Shown: positions 18,646 through 29,246 of the stretch, piece after piece | Layout of the letters: each line of letters begins with the position of its first letter | Position numbering within the stretch: position 1 is the first letter of the stretch | NCBI RefSeq assembly: GCF_007667275.1 | Contig: NZ_VDQT01000006.1 | Span: forward strand, 1-64,000 | Source: Stenotrophomonas rhizophila | GTDB taxonomy: Bacteria > Pseudomonadota > Gammaproteobacteria > Xanthomonadales > Xanthomonadaceae | Reading direction: 5' to 3' | DNA: 64,000 nt | The notes under the pieces: model-generated | What the model saw: the letters and a program-made list of their open reading frames with translations, nothing else | Databases searched by the model: none | Told to the model about the DNA's origin: nothing | Translations under genes and position numbers: made by a program

Positions 18646-19785
18646 TCACCGGTCAGCAGCCACCACGTTCTCGAACGCCGTTCGGAACGCTGCCATCTCC
18701 GCCTCGGTGCCTACGCTCACCCGCACGACCTGCGGCCAGATCGGCCAGCTGCGACCGATCACCACGCCGCGTTCGGCCATCGCCTTGGTGAACGCGCTGC
18801 CGTCGCGCTGCACGTCGACCATGAAGCAGTTCGCTTCGCTGGGCAGGCAGCGGAAACCGCGCGCTTCCAGCCACGCTACCGTGGCCTGGCGTATCCGCGT
18901 GTTCTGTTCCCGCCGCTGCGCCACCAGGCCCGGCTCGCGCAGGCTGGCCAGGCCGGCGGCCAGCGCGGTGACCGGCAGCGGGTTGTCGCCCAGGCTGGCC
19001 AGCTCGCGCAGCCGGTCCGGGTGCGCCGCCGCCACGCCCAGGCGCAGCCCGGCCATGCCATACAGCTTGGAGAACGTGCGCAGCACGATCAGGTCATCGC
19101 GCTGCATCACCTGCGCGATCACCGACGGTTGCGCACTGAACTGCAGGTAGGCCTCGTCCACCAGCAGCCGGGTCTGCTTCGGCTTGTGCGCCAGCAGCCA
19201 GGCGATGTCCGCCGCCGGCGTGATCGATCCGGTCGGGTTGTTGGGGTTGCACAGATACAGCAGCCCGGCACCCATCCGCTGCGCAGCCTCGACCATGGCG
19301 TGCACGTCATGGCCGCCGTCCGCGCGCAGCGGCACCTTGGCCACCGTGGCACCCCGCGCCGCTGCCAGGTCGCTCAGGCTTTCGAAGGTCGGGTCGGCCA
19401 CCACCAGACCTGCCGTGGGCGAGGTCCAGACCACCGCGGCGCGGTTCAGCGGTTCGCTGGAGCCCGGGAACAGCCGCACGCGGTCCTTGTCCACGCCTTC
19501 CTGCCGGGCAAACGTGTCGCGCAGTTCCCCGGCCAGGGCGAACAGATAACGACCGCTCCCGGCCACGATGTCGCGTGCCGCCGCCTGTGCCGCCGGGGCA
19601 GGGCCATACGGGCTTTCGTTGAAGTTGAGCAGCACGCTGCCGGCCGGCGCCGACCGGGTCGGCAGGACTACGCTTGACGTGGCCGCGGGCGCTGTCGAGG
19701 CCGGCGCGAGGCCGATGCCGGACAGGGCCAATCCGGTACCGGCCAGCTGCAGGAAGGAACGGCGCGACGAGACGGGCGATGACAT
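18646..19785 (-). CDS. Tat-exported PLP aminotransferase (HisC-like)
   Basis: 379 residues of the class I/II fold, close to histidinol-phosphate aminotransferases: NFNESPYGPAP, CNPNNPTGSITP, the PLP-phosphate aspartate in LLVDEAY (Asp210) and the Schiff-base lysine Lys240 in RTFSKLYGMAGLRLG. The N terminus has a twin-arginine signal, SSRRSFLQLAG (Arg8, Arg9), followed by a hydrophobic stretch and AxA-type sites, so the enzyme is predicted to be periplasmic. Substrate unknown; a biosynthetic HisC role is unlikely outside the cytosol. It lies between zipA and ligA, opposite to both. Confidence 0.88.
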   Translation of the reverse strand: MSSPVSSRRSFLQLAGTGLALSGIGLAPASTAPAATSSVVLPTRSAPAGSVLLNFNESPYGPAPAAQAAARDIVAGSGRYLFALAGELRDTFARQEGVDKDRVRLFPGSSEPLNRAAVVWTSPTAGLVVADPTFESLSDLAAARGATVAKVPLRADGGHDVHAMVEAAQRMGAGLLYLCNPNNPTGSITPAADIAWLLAHKPKQTRLLVDEAYLQFSAQPSVIAQVMQRDDLIVLRTFSKLYGMAGLRLGVAAAHPDRLRELASLGDNPLPVTALAAGLASLREPGLVAQRREQNTRIRQATVAWLEARGFRCLPSEANCFMVDVQRDGSAFTKAMAERGVVIGRSWPIWPQVVRVSVGTEAEMAAFRTAFENVVAADR

Positions 19786-19930
19786 GGCGGGAACACCGGA
19801 AACAGGACAATGTCCGGCACGCTAGCGCCCCGCGGCGAGGCAGGCAAGCCAGTACCGGAACGTTTCGCCAGGCTCTGAACCGGTACGGGTGGAATGCGCT
19901 CCCCGCTGACCGATCCAACCGTGTTCGGCC

Positions 19931-19936
19931 TAGAAT
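19931..19936 (+). promoter_or_regulatory. -10 element of ligA
   Basis: TAGAAT, 28 bases before the ligA ATG. A possible -35 (CTGACC at 19906) has 19-base spacing, so the match is modest. Confidence 0.4.
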
Positions 19937-19963
19937 TCACCCCCCTCCCAGGATCTTCCACGC

Positions 19964-22426
19964 ATGCCATCCAGCCCTGCCCAACGTGCCGAAGCCCTGC
20001 GCCGCCAGATCGACGAGGCCGGCAAGGCGTACTACGACCGTGATGAGCAGCTGATTCCGGATGCCGACTACGACCGCCTCGTGCGCGAACTGGAAGCGCT
20101 GGAGCAGGCCCATCCGGCACTGGTCCAGGCCGACTCGCCGACCCGGCGCGTCGGCGGCAAGGCCTCCTCGCGGTTTGCCGAGGTCCGCCATGCGGTGCCG
20201 ATGCTGTCGCTGGGCAACGCCTTCAGCGACGAGGAAGTGCAGGATTTCGTGCGCCGCATCGGCGAACGCCTGCGTCGCGACGCCCTGTTCTTTTCCGCCG
20301 AACCCAAGCTGGACGGGCTGGCGATCAGCCTGCGTTACGAGGGCGGCCACTTCGTGCAGGGCGCCACCCGTGGCGACGGCAGCACCGGCGAAGACGTCAG
20401 CGCCAACCTGCGCCAGATCAAAGTGATTCCGCAGAAACTGCACGGCAGCGGCTGGCCGCAGGTGCTGGAAGTGCGCGGCGAGGTCTACATGGCACGCGCC
20501 GATTTCGAGGCGTACAACGCCGACGCACGCCTGCATGAGGGCAAGGTGCTGGCCAACCCGCGCAATGCCGCGGCAGGGTCGCTGCGCCAGCTCGACCCGA
20601 AACTCAGTGCGCGCCGCAAGCTCAGCTTCTATGCGTACGGCACCGGCGAAGTGCAGGGCGGCGAACTGCCGCCGACCCACTCGGCCACGCTGGCCCAGCT
20701 GCAGGCATGGGGGTTCCCGGTCAGCGAGCTGTGCCAGGTGGTGGAGGGCAGCGAGGGGCTGCTGGCCTACTACCGTGACATCGGCGAGCGCCGCGATGGG
20801 TTGGCCTTCGACATTGATGGCGTGGTCTACAAGCTGGACGACCGCGCCGGCCAGGAACAGATGGGCTTCGTCTCGCGCGCCCCGCGCTGGGCGATCGCGC
20901 ACAAGTTCCCGGCGCAGGAACAGACCACCACGGTGGAGGCGATTGAAATCCAGATCGGCCGCACCGGCGCCGCCACCCCGGTGGCGCGCCTGCACCCGGT
21001 CGCCGTTGCCGGGGTGATCGTGTCCAACGCGACCCTGCACAACGCCGACCAGATCGCGCGGCTGGATGTCCGGGTCGGCGACACCGTCATCGTGCGCCGC
21101 GCCGGCGATGTGATTCCCGAGGTGGTGAGCGTCATCGCCGACCGTCGTCCGAGCGGCACCACGCCGTGGACCATGCCCACCCGGTGCCCGGTGTGCGGGT
21201 CGGAAATCGTGCGCGAGGAAGGCGCTGCCGCCTGGCGCTGCTCGGGCGAGCTGAGCTGCCCGGCGCAGCGCAAGGAAGCCATTGCGCATTTCGCCTCGCG
21301 TCGCGCGATGGACATCGACGGGCTGGGCGGCAAGTACATCGAAACGCTGGTCGATGCCGGCATCGTGCGCGGCGTGGCCGACCTGTACCGGTTGACCCGC
21401 GACCAGCTGCTGCAGCTGAAGCTGGTGCTCGACGCCGAATCGCCGCAGGCGCTGGCCAACCAGATCGGCGTGCACCTGCCGCCGGACGGCAGCGGCCAGT
21501 ACCTGCGCGACGTGCTGGCGCTGGACGCCGGCGACGAGCGCTGGCGCGCACGCGCGCTGGCGCTGCCGGCTGCGTTCGCGTGGAACACGAAGAAGATCGC
21601 CACCAGGTGGGCCGACAACCTGATCGCCGCGATCGATGCCAGCCGCACCACCACCCTGGAGCGCCTGCTGTTCGCGCTGGGCATCGAACACGTCGGCGAG
21701 AGCACCGCCAAGGCGCTGGCGACCTGGTTCGGCGACCTCGAGCTGATCCGGCACCTGCCGTGGCCGCTGTTCAAGCGCGTGCCCGACATCGGCGGGGAAG
21801 TGGCGCGTTCGCTCGGGCATTTCTTCGAGCAGCCTGGCAACCAGGAGGCGATCGACGCCCTGTTGCAGGTCGGCCAGGTGCGGATCAGCGACACCCATCC
21901 GCCCAGCGCGAAACTGCGCGATGGCCTGGACTTCGCGCAGTTGCTGGTGGAAGCCGAAATTCCCGGCATCACCCGCCTGCGCGCGGAGAAGCTGGCCGCG
22001 ATGCTGCCCGATGCCGCCGCCGTGCTGGACGCCGAGCCGGTGCAGCTGGTGGCCGCCGGCCTGCCCAATGACGTCGCGCTCGGTGTGACCGGGTGGCTGG
22101 ACCAGGAGGGCCACGGTCCGATGCTGCTCAAGGCGGACGACTACCGGCGCACGTTGCTCGAGCGCGCTCCGGAAGCGTCGTCGCAGGCGTCGGGCCCGCT
22201 CGAGGGCCAGACCGTCGTCCTGACCGGCACGCTCGCGCAGATGACCCGTGACGAAGCGAAGGAGCGGCTGGAAGCGCTCGGCGCCAAGGTCGCCGGCAGC
22301 GTGTCGAAGAAGACGTCCTTCGTAGTAGCGGGCACCGAAGCGGGCTCCAAGCTCGCCAAGGCCACCGAACTGGGCATCGACGTCTGGGACGAAGAGCGCC
22401 TGGTCGCCTACCTCGCCGCACACTGA
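19964..22426 (+). CDS. ligA: NAD-dependent DNA ligase
   Basis: Seals nicks in replication and repair using NAD. 820 residues: domain Ia (YYDRDEQLIPDADYDRL), nucleotidyltransferase with the adenylated lysine Lys115 in EPKLDGLAISL, OB-fold, a four-cysteine zinc finger (CPVCGSE, CSGELSCPAQ), helix-hairpin-helix repeats and a C-terminal BRCT domain (GQTVVLTGTLAQMTRDEAKERLEALGA, split here). It is about 150 residues longer than E. coli LigA, with extra sequence after the zinc finger and just before BRCT; long LigA is usual in xanthomonads. Confidence 0.96.
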   Translation: MPSSPAQRAEALRRQIDEAGKAYYDRDEQLIPDADYDRLVRELEALEQAHPALVQADSPTRRVGGKASSRFAEVRHAVPMLSLGNAFSDEEVQDFVRRIGERLRRDALFFSAEPKLDGLAISLRYEGGHFVQGATRGDGSTGEDVSANLRQIKVIPQKLHGSGWPQVLEVRGEVYMARADFEAYNADARLHEGKVLANPRNAAAGSLRQLDPKLSARRKLSFYAYGTGEVQGGELPPTHSATLAQLQAWGFPVSELCQVVEGSEGLLAYYRDIGERRDGLAFDIDGVVYKLDDRAGQEQMGFVSRAPRWAIAHKFPAQEQTTTVEAIEIQIGRTGAATPVARLHPVAVAGVIVSNATLHNADQIARLDVRVGDTVIVRRAGDVIPEVVSVIADRRPSGTTPWTMPTRCPVCGSEIVREEGAAAWRCSGELSCPAQRKEAIAHFASRRAMDIDGLGGKYIETLVDAGIVRGVADLYRLTRDQLLQLKLVLDAESPQALANQIGVHLPPDGSGQYLRDVLALDAGDERWRARALALPAAFAWNTKKIATRWADNLIAAIDASRTTTLERLLFALGIEHVGESTAKALATWFGDLELIRHLPWPLFKRVPDIGGEVARSLGHFFEQPGNQEAIDALLQVGQVRISDTHPPSAKLRDGLDFAQLLVEAEIPGITRLRAEKLAAMLPDAAAVLDAEPVQLVAAGLPNDVALGVTGWLDQEGHGPMLLKADDYRRTLLERAPEASSQASGPLEGQTVVLTGTLAQMTRDEAKERLEALGAKVAGSVSKKTSFVVAGTEAGSKLAKATELGIDVWDEERLVAYLAAH

Positions 22427-22471
22427 GAACCAGGCGTCCCCCGTGGCGCCCACGACACGGATCGATCCACC

Positions 22472-22957
22472 ATGCAGACCGCCCCCCTCGATTTCCGCCT
22501 TGCCACCGTGGCCGACACCGAACTGGTGGTCGAGCTGATGCGCGCTTTCTATGCCGAAGACCAGCTCGACTTCGACGAAGCGCGCGTGCGCCGCGCCTTG
22601 GCCGCATTGCTGGAAGACCCGCGCAATGGCGAGGTGTTGCTGTGGCTGTCCGAGACCGGTGAAGTGGTCGGGCATGCCGCCCTGGCGATGGGTTTCAGCC
22701 TGGAGCAGGGCGGCCACTTCGCCCTGCTCGACGAGTTGTACCTGAGCCATGCCGCCCGCGGTCGCGGACGCGGCAAGCAGGCGCTGGCGATCCTGGAGCA
22801 GCGCGCCAACGCCCGCGGGGTGGAGCGCATGCGCCTGGAAGTGAACCACCACAACGAACTGGCGCGCCGCCTGTACCTGGCCACCGGCTATGTCGATGAC
22901 ACCCGCAGCCTGCTGACCCTGCAGCTGGCCAGGCGCCTGCAGGACGCGCGCGGGTGA
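22472..22957 (+). CDS. GNAT family N-acetyltransferase
   Basis: 161 residues with the GNAT fold: FRLATVADTELVVELMRAFY at the N terminus, the acetyl-CoA segment LYLSHAARGRGRGKQALAILEQ (residues about 89-110) and LEVNHHNELARRLYLATGY, the conserved end motif. The substrate cannot be inferred. Its stop overlaps the GTG start of epmA by four bases, so the two are translationally coupled; a link to EF-P modification is possible but unproven. Confidence 0.87.
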   Translation: MQTAPLDFRLATVADTELVVELMRAFYAEDQLDFDEARVRRALAALLEDPRNGEVLLWLSETGEVVGHAALAMGFSLEQGGHFALLDELYLSHAARGRGRGKQALAILEQRANARGVERMRLEVNHHNELARRLYLATGYVDDTRSLLTLQLARRLQDARG

Positions 22958-23898
22958 TCGCCGCACTGCGCCAGCGCGCCGCATTGAATGCCCTGATCCG
23001 CGCGTTCTTCGCCGAACGCGACGTACTGGAAGTGGAAACGCCGATCCTGTCGGCGGCCGGGAACACCGAGCCCAACATCGACAGTTTCCATACCCGTTTC
23101 AGCGGCCACGTCGACGCCGGCAGCGCGCAGCGCTGGCTGCGCACCTCGCCGGAGTATCCGCTCAAGCGCCTGCTTGCGGCCGGGGTGGGCGACTGTTACG
23201 AGTTGGGCCGGGTGTTCCGCAACGGCGAGGCCGGAGGCCGCCACAATCCGGAATTCACCATGCTGGAGTGGTACCGGGTCGGTTGGGACCACCACCGCCT
23301 GATCGAGGAAACCGCCGCGCTGGTGCGCGCAGCGCTGGCGCTGGTGCAGCGCGAGGCGCGGCTGGAGGTGGTGGACTACCGCAGTCTGTATCGGGAACGG
23401 ATAGGCGTGGACCCATTCGACGCGCGGCTGGAGGACCTGCAGGCGCCGTTGGCTGGCGTGCGCATCGAGGCCGATGGCCTGACCCGCGACGACTGGCTCG
23501 ACCTGCTGATGACCCATTGCATCCAGCCGCACTTCGCCGACGACTGCCTGACCGTGGTGCACGACTGGCCGGCCAGCCAGGCGGCTTTGGCGCGCGTGCG
23601 CCCGGGCGCGCCCCCGCTGGCCGAACGCTTCGAGCTGTACCTGGGCGCGGTGGAACTGGCCAACGGCTATCACGAATTGAACGATGCGACCGAACAGCGC
23701 GCCCGCTTCGAACGCGACCATGCCGTGCGGCGCGGTCGGGGGGCGGTGCTTCCGCCGCTGGATGAACACCTGCTGCAGGCATTGCCGTCATTGCCGGACT
23801 GCGCCGGCGTCGCGGTCGGGGTCGACCGCCTGCTGATGGCGATGAACCGCACCGGCCGTATCGCGGACGTACTCGCGTTCGACTTCGCGCAGGCCTGA
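22954..23898 (+). CDS. epmA: EF-P lysine lysyltransferase
   Basis: Adds beta-lysine to elongation factor P. 314 residues of the class II lysyl-tRNA synthetase core without the anticodon-binding domain: VLEVETPILSAAGNTEPNI, RTSPEYPLKRLLAAG, YELGRVFRNGEAGGRHNPEFTM (split) and the class II motif 3 CAGVAVGVDRLLMAMN. The start is GTG, overlapping the acetyltransferase stop by four bases. Lysylation requires EpmB and an EF-P with a lysine at the tip, neither of which is in this window. Confidence 0.94.
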   Translation: MIAALRQRAALNALIRAFFAERDVLEVETPILSAAGNTEPNIDSFHTRFSGHVDAGSAQRWLRTSPEYPLKRLLAAGVGDCYELGRVFRNGEAGGRHNPEFTMLEWYRVGWDHHRLIEETAALVRAALALVQREARLEVVDYRSLYRERIGVDPFDARLEDLQAPLAGVRIEADGLTRDDWLDLLMTHCIQPHFADDCLTVVHDWPASQAALARVRPGAPPLAERFELYLGAVELANGYHELNDATEQRARFERDHAVRRGRGAVLPPLDEHLLQALPSLPDCAGVAVGVDRLLMAMNRTGRIADVLAFDFAQA

Positions 23899-24012
23899 AC
23901 GCGCGTTGGCTGCAACGTGCGTGTATTGCGCGCACCGCACGATGATGCTCTGATCACACCCGATGTCGGATGGTGACGGGGTAATCGTTCAGTGGCGGCA
24001 GGAAGGGTGGTG

Positions 24013-24786
24013 ATGACGCGGGTGCAAGCTGCTGGACCAACGCCGTCGGCAACGACGTGGCGCCTGCGCGCAGGGGACAGCCACGGCTGGATTTTCCCGG
24101 TTGCGGGGGTGCTGCTGTGGGTCTGCCTGCTGCCCGGCATCGCCTGGGCCGAAACCGGTTATGCCGACCAGGTCGTGCGTTGCCAGTCGCGCGATATGGA
24201 ATGGGTGCACTGCGACATGCCGGTCGGCAACGGCGTCGAGCTCGTCCGCCAGCTGTCCGACAACAGCTGCGTGCGCGGTTCCGAGTGGGGCACCGACCGT
24301 ACCGGCGTATGGGTCACCCTGGGCTGCCGGGCCGAGTTCCGCAGCCGCGGCAGCGCTGCGTCGGCCGGCGGCACGGAACGCAAGGTACGTCGCGTGGTGC
24401 GTTGCGAATCCAACGGCCGCCCGACCAGTTGCCCGGTCATCCTGCAGGGCGCCCCGGTGCGCCTGCTGCGCCAGCTCGGCGCCATGCCGTGCCGCGAGGA
24501 CCACAGCTGGGGCGTGAAGCGCAACGAGATCTGGGTCACCCGTGGCTGCCAGGCGGACTTCGAGGTCGGCGCAGCCGACGGCAGTGGGTTCCTGAACGTG
24601 CCGCGCACCCTGGTGTGCGAATCCAAATCCCGCCAGCGCCGCTTCTGTGGCGCCGGCATCAGCAAAGAAGCGCGGTTGGTCAAGCAGCTGTCCGGCAGCG
24701 CCTGCGAGCAGGGTCGCAGCTGGGGCTGGGACGCACGCGGGGTATGGGTGGACGAGGGCTGTCGGGCTGAGTTCCAGGTCAATTGA
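24013..24786 (+). CDS. Secreted protein with three DUF3011 repeats
   Basis: 257 residues. GGAAGG lies six bases before the ATG at 24013; a GTG at 23992 is an alternative. A hydrophobic segment (about residues 28-46, IFPVAGVLLWVCLLPGIAWA) is the signal peptide. Three repeats follow, each of about 65-70 residues, with the pattern V-R/V-C-S/E-S, a C-x(2-5)-C-like pair, LVRQLS/LLRQLG, C, WG, WVT/WVDxGCxAxF. They match DUF3011 (function unknown). Paired cysteines suggest disulfides in the periplasm or outside the cell. It stands between epmA and mtnA. Confidence 0.82.
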   Translation: MTRVQAAGPTPSATTWRLRAGDSHGWIFPVAGVLLWVCLLPGIAWAETGYADQVVRCQSRDMEWVHCDMPVGNGVELVRQLSDNSCVRGSEWGTDRTGVWVTLGCRAEFRSRGSAASAGGTERKVRRVVRCESNGRPTSCPVILQGAPVRLLRQLGAMPCREDHSWGVKRNEIWVTRGCQADFEVGAADGSGFLNVPRTLVCESKSRQRRFCGAGISKEARLVKQLSGSACEQGRSWGWDARGVWVDEGCRAEFQVN

Positions 24787-24808
24787 CCTGGAGGGCGTGC
24801 GAGGGTCG

Positions 24809-24832
24809 CAGCCACGCAGGGCGTGGCCCTAC
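24809..24832 (-). repeat. REP in the mtnA 5' leader
   Basis: On the reverse strand, GTAG then GGCCACGCCCTGCGTGGCTG: a REP of the CCACGC subclass. Its edge is nine bases from the mtnA ATG and overlaps the place where a ribosome binding site is expected. Confidence 0.8.
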
Positions 24833-24841
24833 AATTGGGGC

Positions 24842-25903
24842 ATGAATGCATCCCCTGACATCGATTACGCCCGCTACGACCATATCCGCCCGATCCTGTG
24901 GACCGGCGATTCCCTGCAGCTGCTGGACCAGCGCAAGCTGCCGTTCGTGGTCGAGCATGTGGAATGCCGCGACAGCGACGCGGTGGCCGAGGCGATCCAT
25001 GCCCTGACCGTGCGCGGCGCCCCGGCGATCGGCATTGCCGCGGCCTGGGGCGTTGTGCTGGCGGCCCGGCAGGTGCAGGCCGACGACGGCGCGCAGGCAC
25101 TGGCGAAGCTGGAACCGGCCCTGCAGCGCTTGAACGCGTCGCGCCCGACTGCGGTGAACCTGGCCTGGGCGCTGGCACGCATGCGCCGCGCCGTGGCGCC
25201 GGCCGGGGCGGACTGGGCACAGGTGCTGGCTACCGAAGCGCAGGCCATTGCCGACGAGGACCTGGCCGCCAACCGCCACATGGGCGCGCTCGGGGCCGGG
25301 CTGATCGACGCCGGCAGCGGCGTGCTGACCCACTGCAATACCGGTTCGCTGGCGACCGCCGGTTTCGGTACCGCGCTCGGCGTGATCCGCGCCGGCATGG
25401 CCCAGCACCGCATCGCCAAAGTGTTTGCCGGCGAGACCCGGCCGTGGCTGCAGGGCGCGCGCCTGACCGTATGGGAGCTGCAGCAGGATGGCATCGACGC
25501 CACCCTGATCGCCGACTCGGCGGCCTCGCACCTGATGAAGACCGGGGCGGTGCAGTGGGTGATCGTCGGCGCCGACCGCATCTGCGCCAACGGCGACACC
25601 GCCAACAAGATCGGCACCTACCAGCTGGCGATCGCCGCCCGCCACCACGGCGTCCGCTTCATGGTGGTGGCCCCGTCCTCCACGGTGGACATGGACACCG
25701 CCGACGGCGCGCAGATCGAAATCGAGCAGCGCGACCCGGGCGAGCTTTACGGCGTGGGCGGCACCCGCACCGTGGCCGACGGCATTGCCGCCTGGAACCC
25801 GGTGTTCGACGTGACCCCGGGCGAGCTGATCGACGCCATCGTGACCGAGAAGGGCGTGATCCTGAATCCCACCGTCGCCAGCATGCAGGCCGCGTTCGGC
25901 TGA
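24842..25903 (+). CDS. mtnA: S-methyl-5-thioribose-1-phosphate isomerase
   Basis: Methionine salvage enzyme converting methylthioribose-1-phosphate to methylthioribulose-1-phosphate. 353 residues of the eIF2B-alpha-like family: VRGAPAIGIAAAWG near residue 58, LTHCNTGSLATAGFGTALGVI with the catalytic cysteine, ETRPWLQGARLTVWEL and IVGADRICANGDTANKIGTY with the catalytic aspartate. ATG 24842 gives the family length. A REP hairpin lies just upstream of the start. Confidence 0.95.
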   Translation: MNASPDIDYARYDHIRPILWTGDSLQLLDQRKLPFVVEHVECRDSDAVAEAIHALTVRGAPAIGIAAAWGVVLAARQVQADDGAQALAKLEPALQRLNASRPTAVNLAWALARMRRAVAPAGADWAQVLATEAQAIADEDLAANRHMGALGAGLIDAGSGVLTHCNTGSLATAGFGTALGVIRAGMAQHRIAKVFAGETRPWLQGARLTVWELQQDGIDATLIADSAASHLMKTGAVQWVIVGADRICANGDTANKIGTYQLAIAARHHGVRFMVVAPSSTVDMDTADGAQIEIEQRDPGELYGVGGTRTVADGIAAWNPVFDVTPGELIDAIVTEKGVILNPTVASMQAAFG

Positions 25904-25908
25904 CCGTG

Positions 25909-26085
25909 GGCCGGCCACCGGCCGGCGCTACCGGCGTAATGCACGGTGGGTTGCTGCGTGGGCCGGCCAACGGCCGGCGCTACCGGCGTAATGCGCGGTG
26001 GGTTGCTGCGTGGGCCGGCCACCGGCCGGCGCTACGGGGATGATGGGCGCTGTGGGGTTGCGGTAGCGCCGACCGTTGGTCGGCC
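25909..26085. repeat. REP array: three 52-bp tandem units plus one inverted
   Basis: Three reverse-oriented REPs (GTAGCGCCGGCC core) at 25909-25931, 25961-25983 and 26013-26035 recur every 52 bases within near-identical units that also contain CGTAATGC and GGTGGGTTGCTGCGTG. A forward REP at 26063-26085 (GACCGTTGGTC core) closes the array. It fills most of the space between mtnA and gyrA and probably limits read-through. Confidence 0.88.
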
Positions 26086-26204
26086 CAGGCGGTGCCGATC
26101 GGCCCTCACATCGGCGGCCTTGCGCGATTGTCCCGAAGCCGCACCTAAGTCCCTGATTCTTGCCGGTAAAAACCCCATAAACAGCGGCTAAAACTGCCTC
26201 GTTG

Positions 26205-26213
26205 TGGTAGACT
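26205..26213 (+). promoter_or_regulatory. Extended -10 promoter of gyrA
   Basis: TGG then TAGACT forms an extended -10 (TGn plus -10 hexamer), 85 bases before the gyrA ATG. No matching -35 hexamer is evident, as is usual for extended -10 promoters. Confidence 0.5.
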
Positions 26214-26297
26214 CCGTCAGTTAATCGAGATTCCGACGCCGCCGCCCCGCAAGGGCCGGCGCGGCGGACTGGACCGCTACCAGACAACGGAACCCGA

Positions 26298-29012
<2,715 letters not shown>

Positions 29013-29035
29013 TCGATCCGCAACGCACTACGAAG

Positions 29036-29062
29036 AACGCCGGCCCAGTGCCGGCGTTTTTC
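29036..29062 (+). terminator. Rho-independent terminator after gyrA
   Basis: AACGCCGGC and GCCGGCGTT pair around CCAGT, followed by a run of T. Confidence 0.9.
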
Positions 29063-29094
29063 GTTCTGGACACACTACCGCTGCACTTGCCTTG

Positions 29095-29117
29095 GTAGCG
29101 CCGACCGTTGGTCGGCC
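29095..29117 (+). repeat. REP (SMAG type)
   Basis: GTAGCGCCGACCGTTGGTCGGC, forward orientation, downstream of the gyrA terminator. Confidence 0.85.
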
Positions 29118-29179
29118 CAGGCGGTGCATCCACGTCCCGCAAAAAACTCCCCCAACAACCTCGAACAGGCATAAGCTTC

Positions 29180-29209
29180 AAAAAAAAACCGGCCAGCAGG
29201 GGAGGCCGG
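29180..29209 (-). terminator. Orphan reverse-strand terminator
   Basis: Read on the reverse strand: CCGGCC, a nine-base loop, GGCCGG, then nine T. This is a convincing intrinsic terminator, but no annotated gene reads toward it: gyrA lies on one side and gcd on the other, both rightward. It may stop antisense transcription coming out of gcd. Confidence 0.65.
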
Positions 29210-29246
29210 CAGCATCCAGGGTTCCGCCGTACCGGGGAGAACACCG

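Noticed and set aside
19937..22984. Reverse-strand open frame of over 1000 codons opposite ligA
   Set aside because: Its composition (runs of Arg, Ala, Gln, His) is that of an antisense shadow of a high-GC gene; ligA on the other strand is fully conserved.
25909..26085. Possible CRISPR array (regular 52-bp spacing)
   Set aside because: The units are nearly identical throughout with no unique spacers, and each contains a GTAG REP palindrome.
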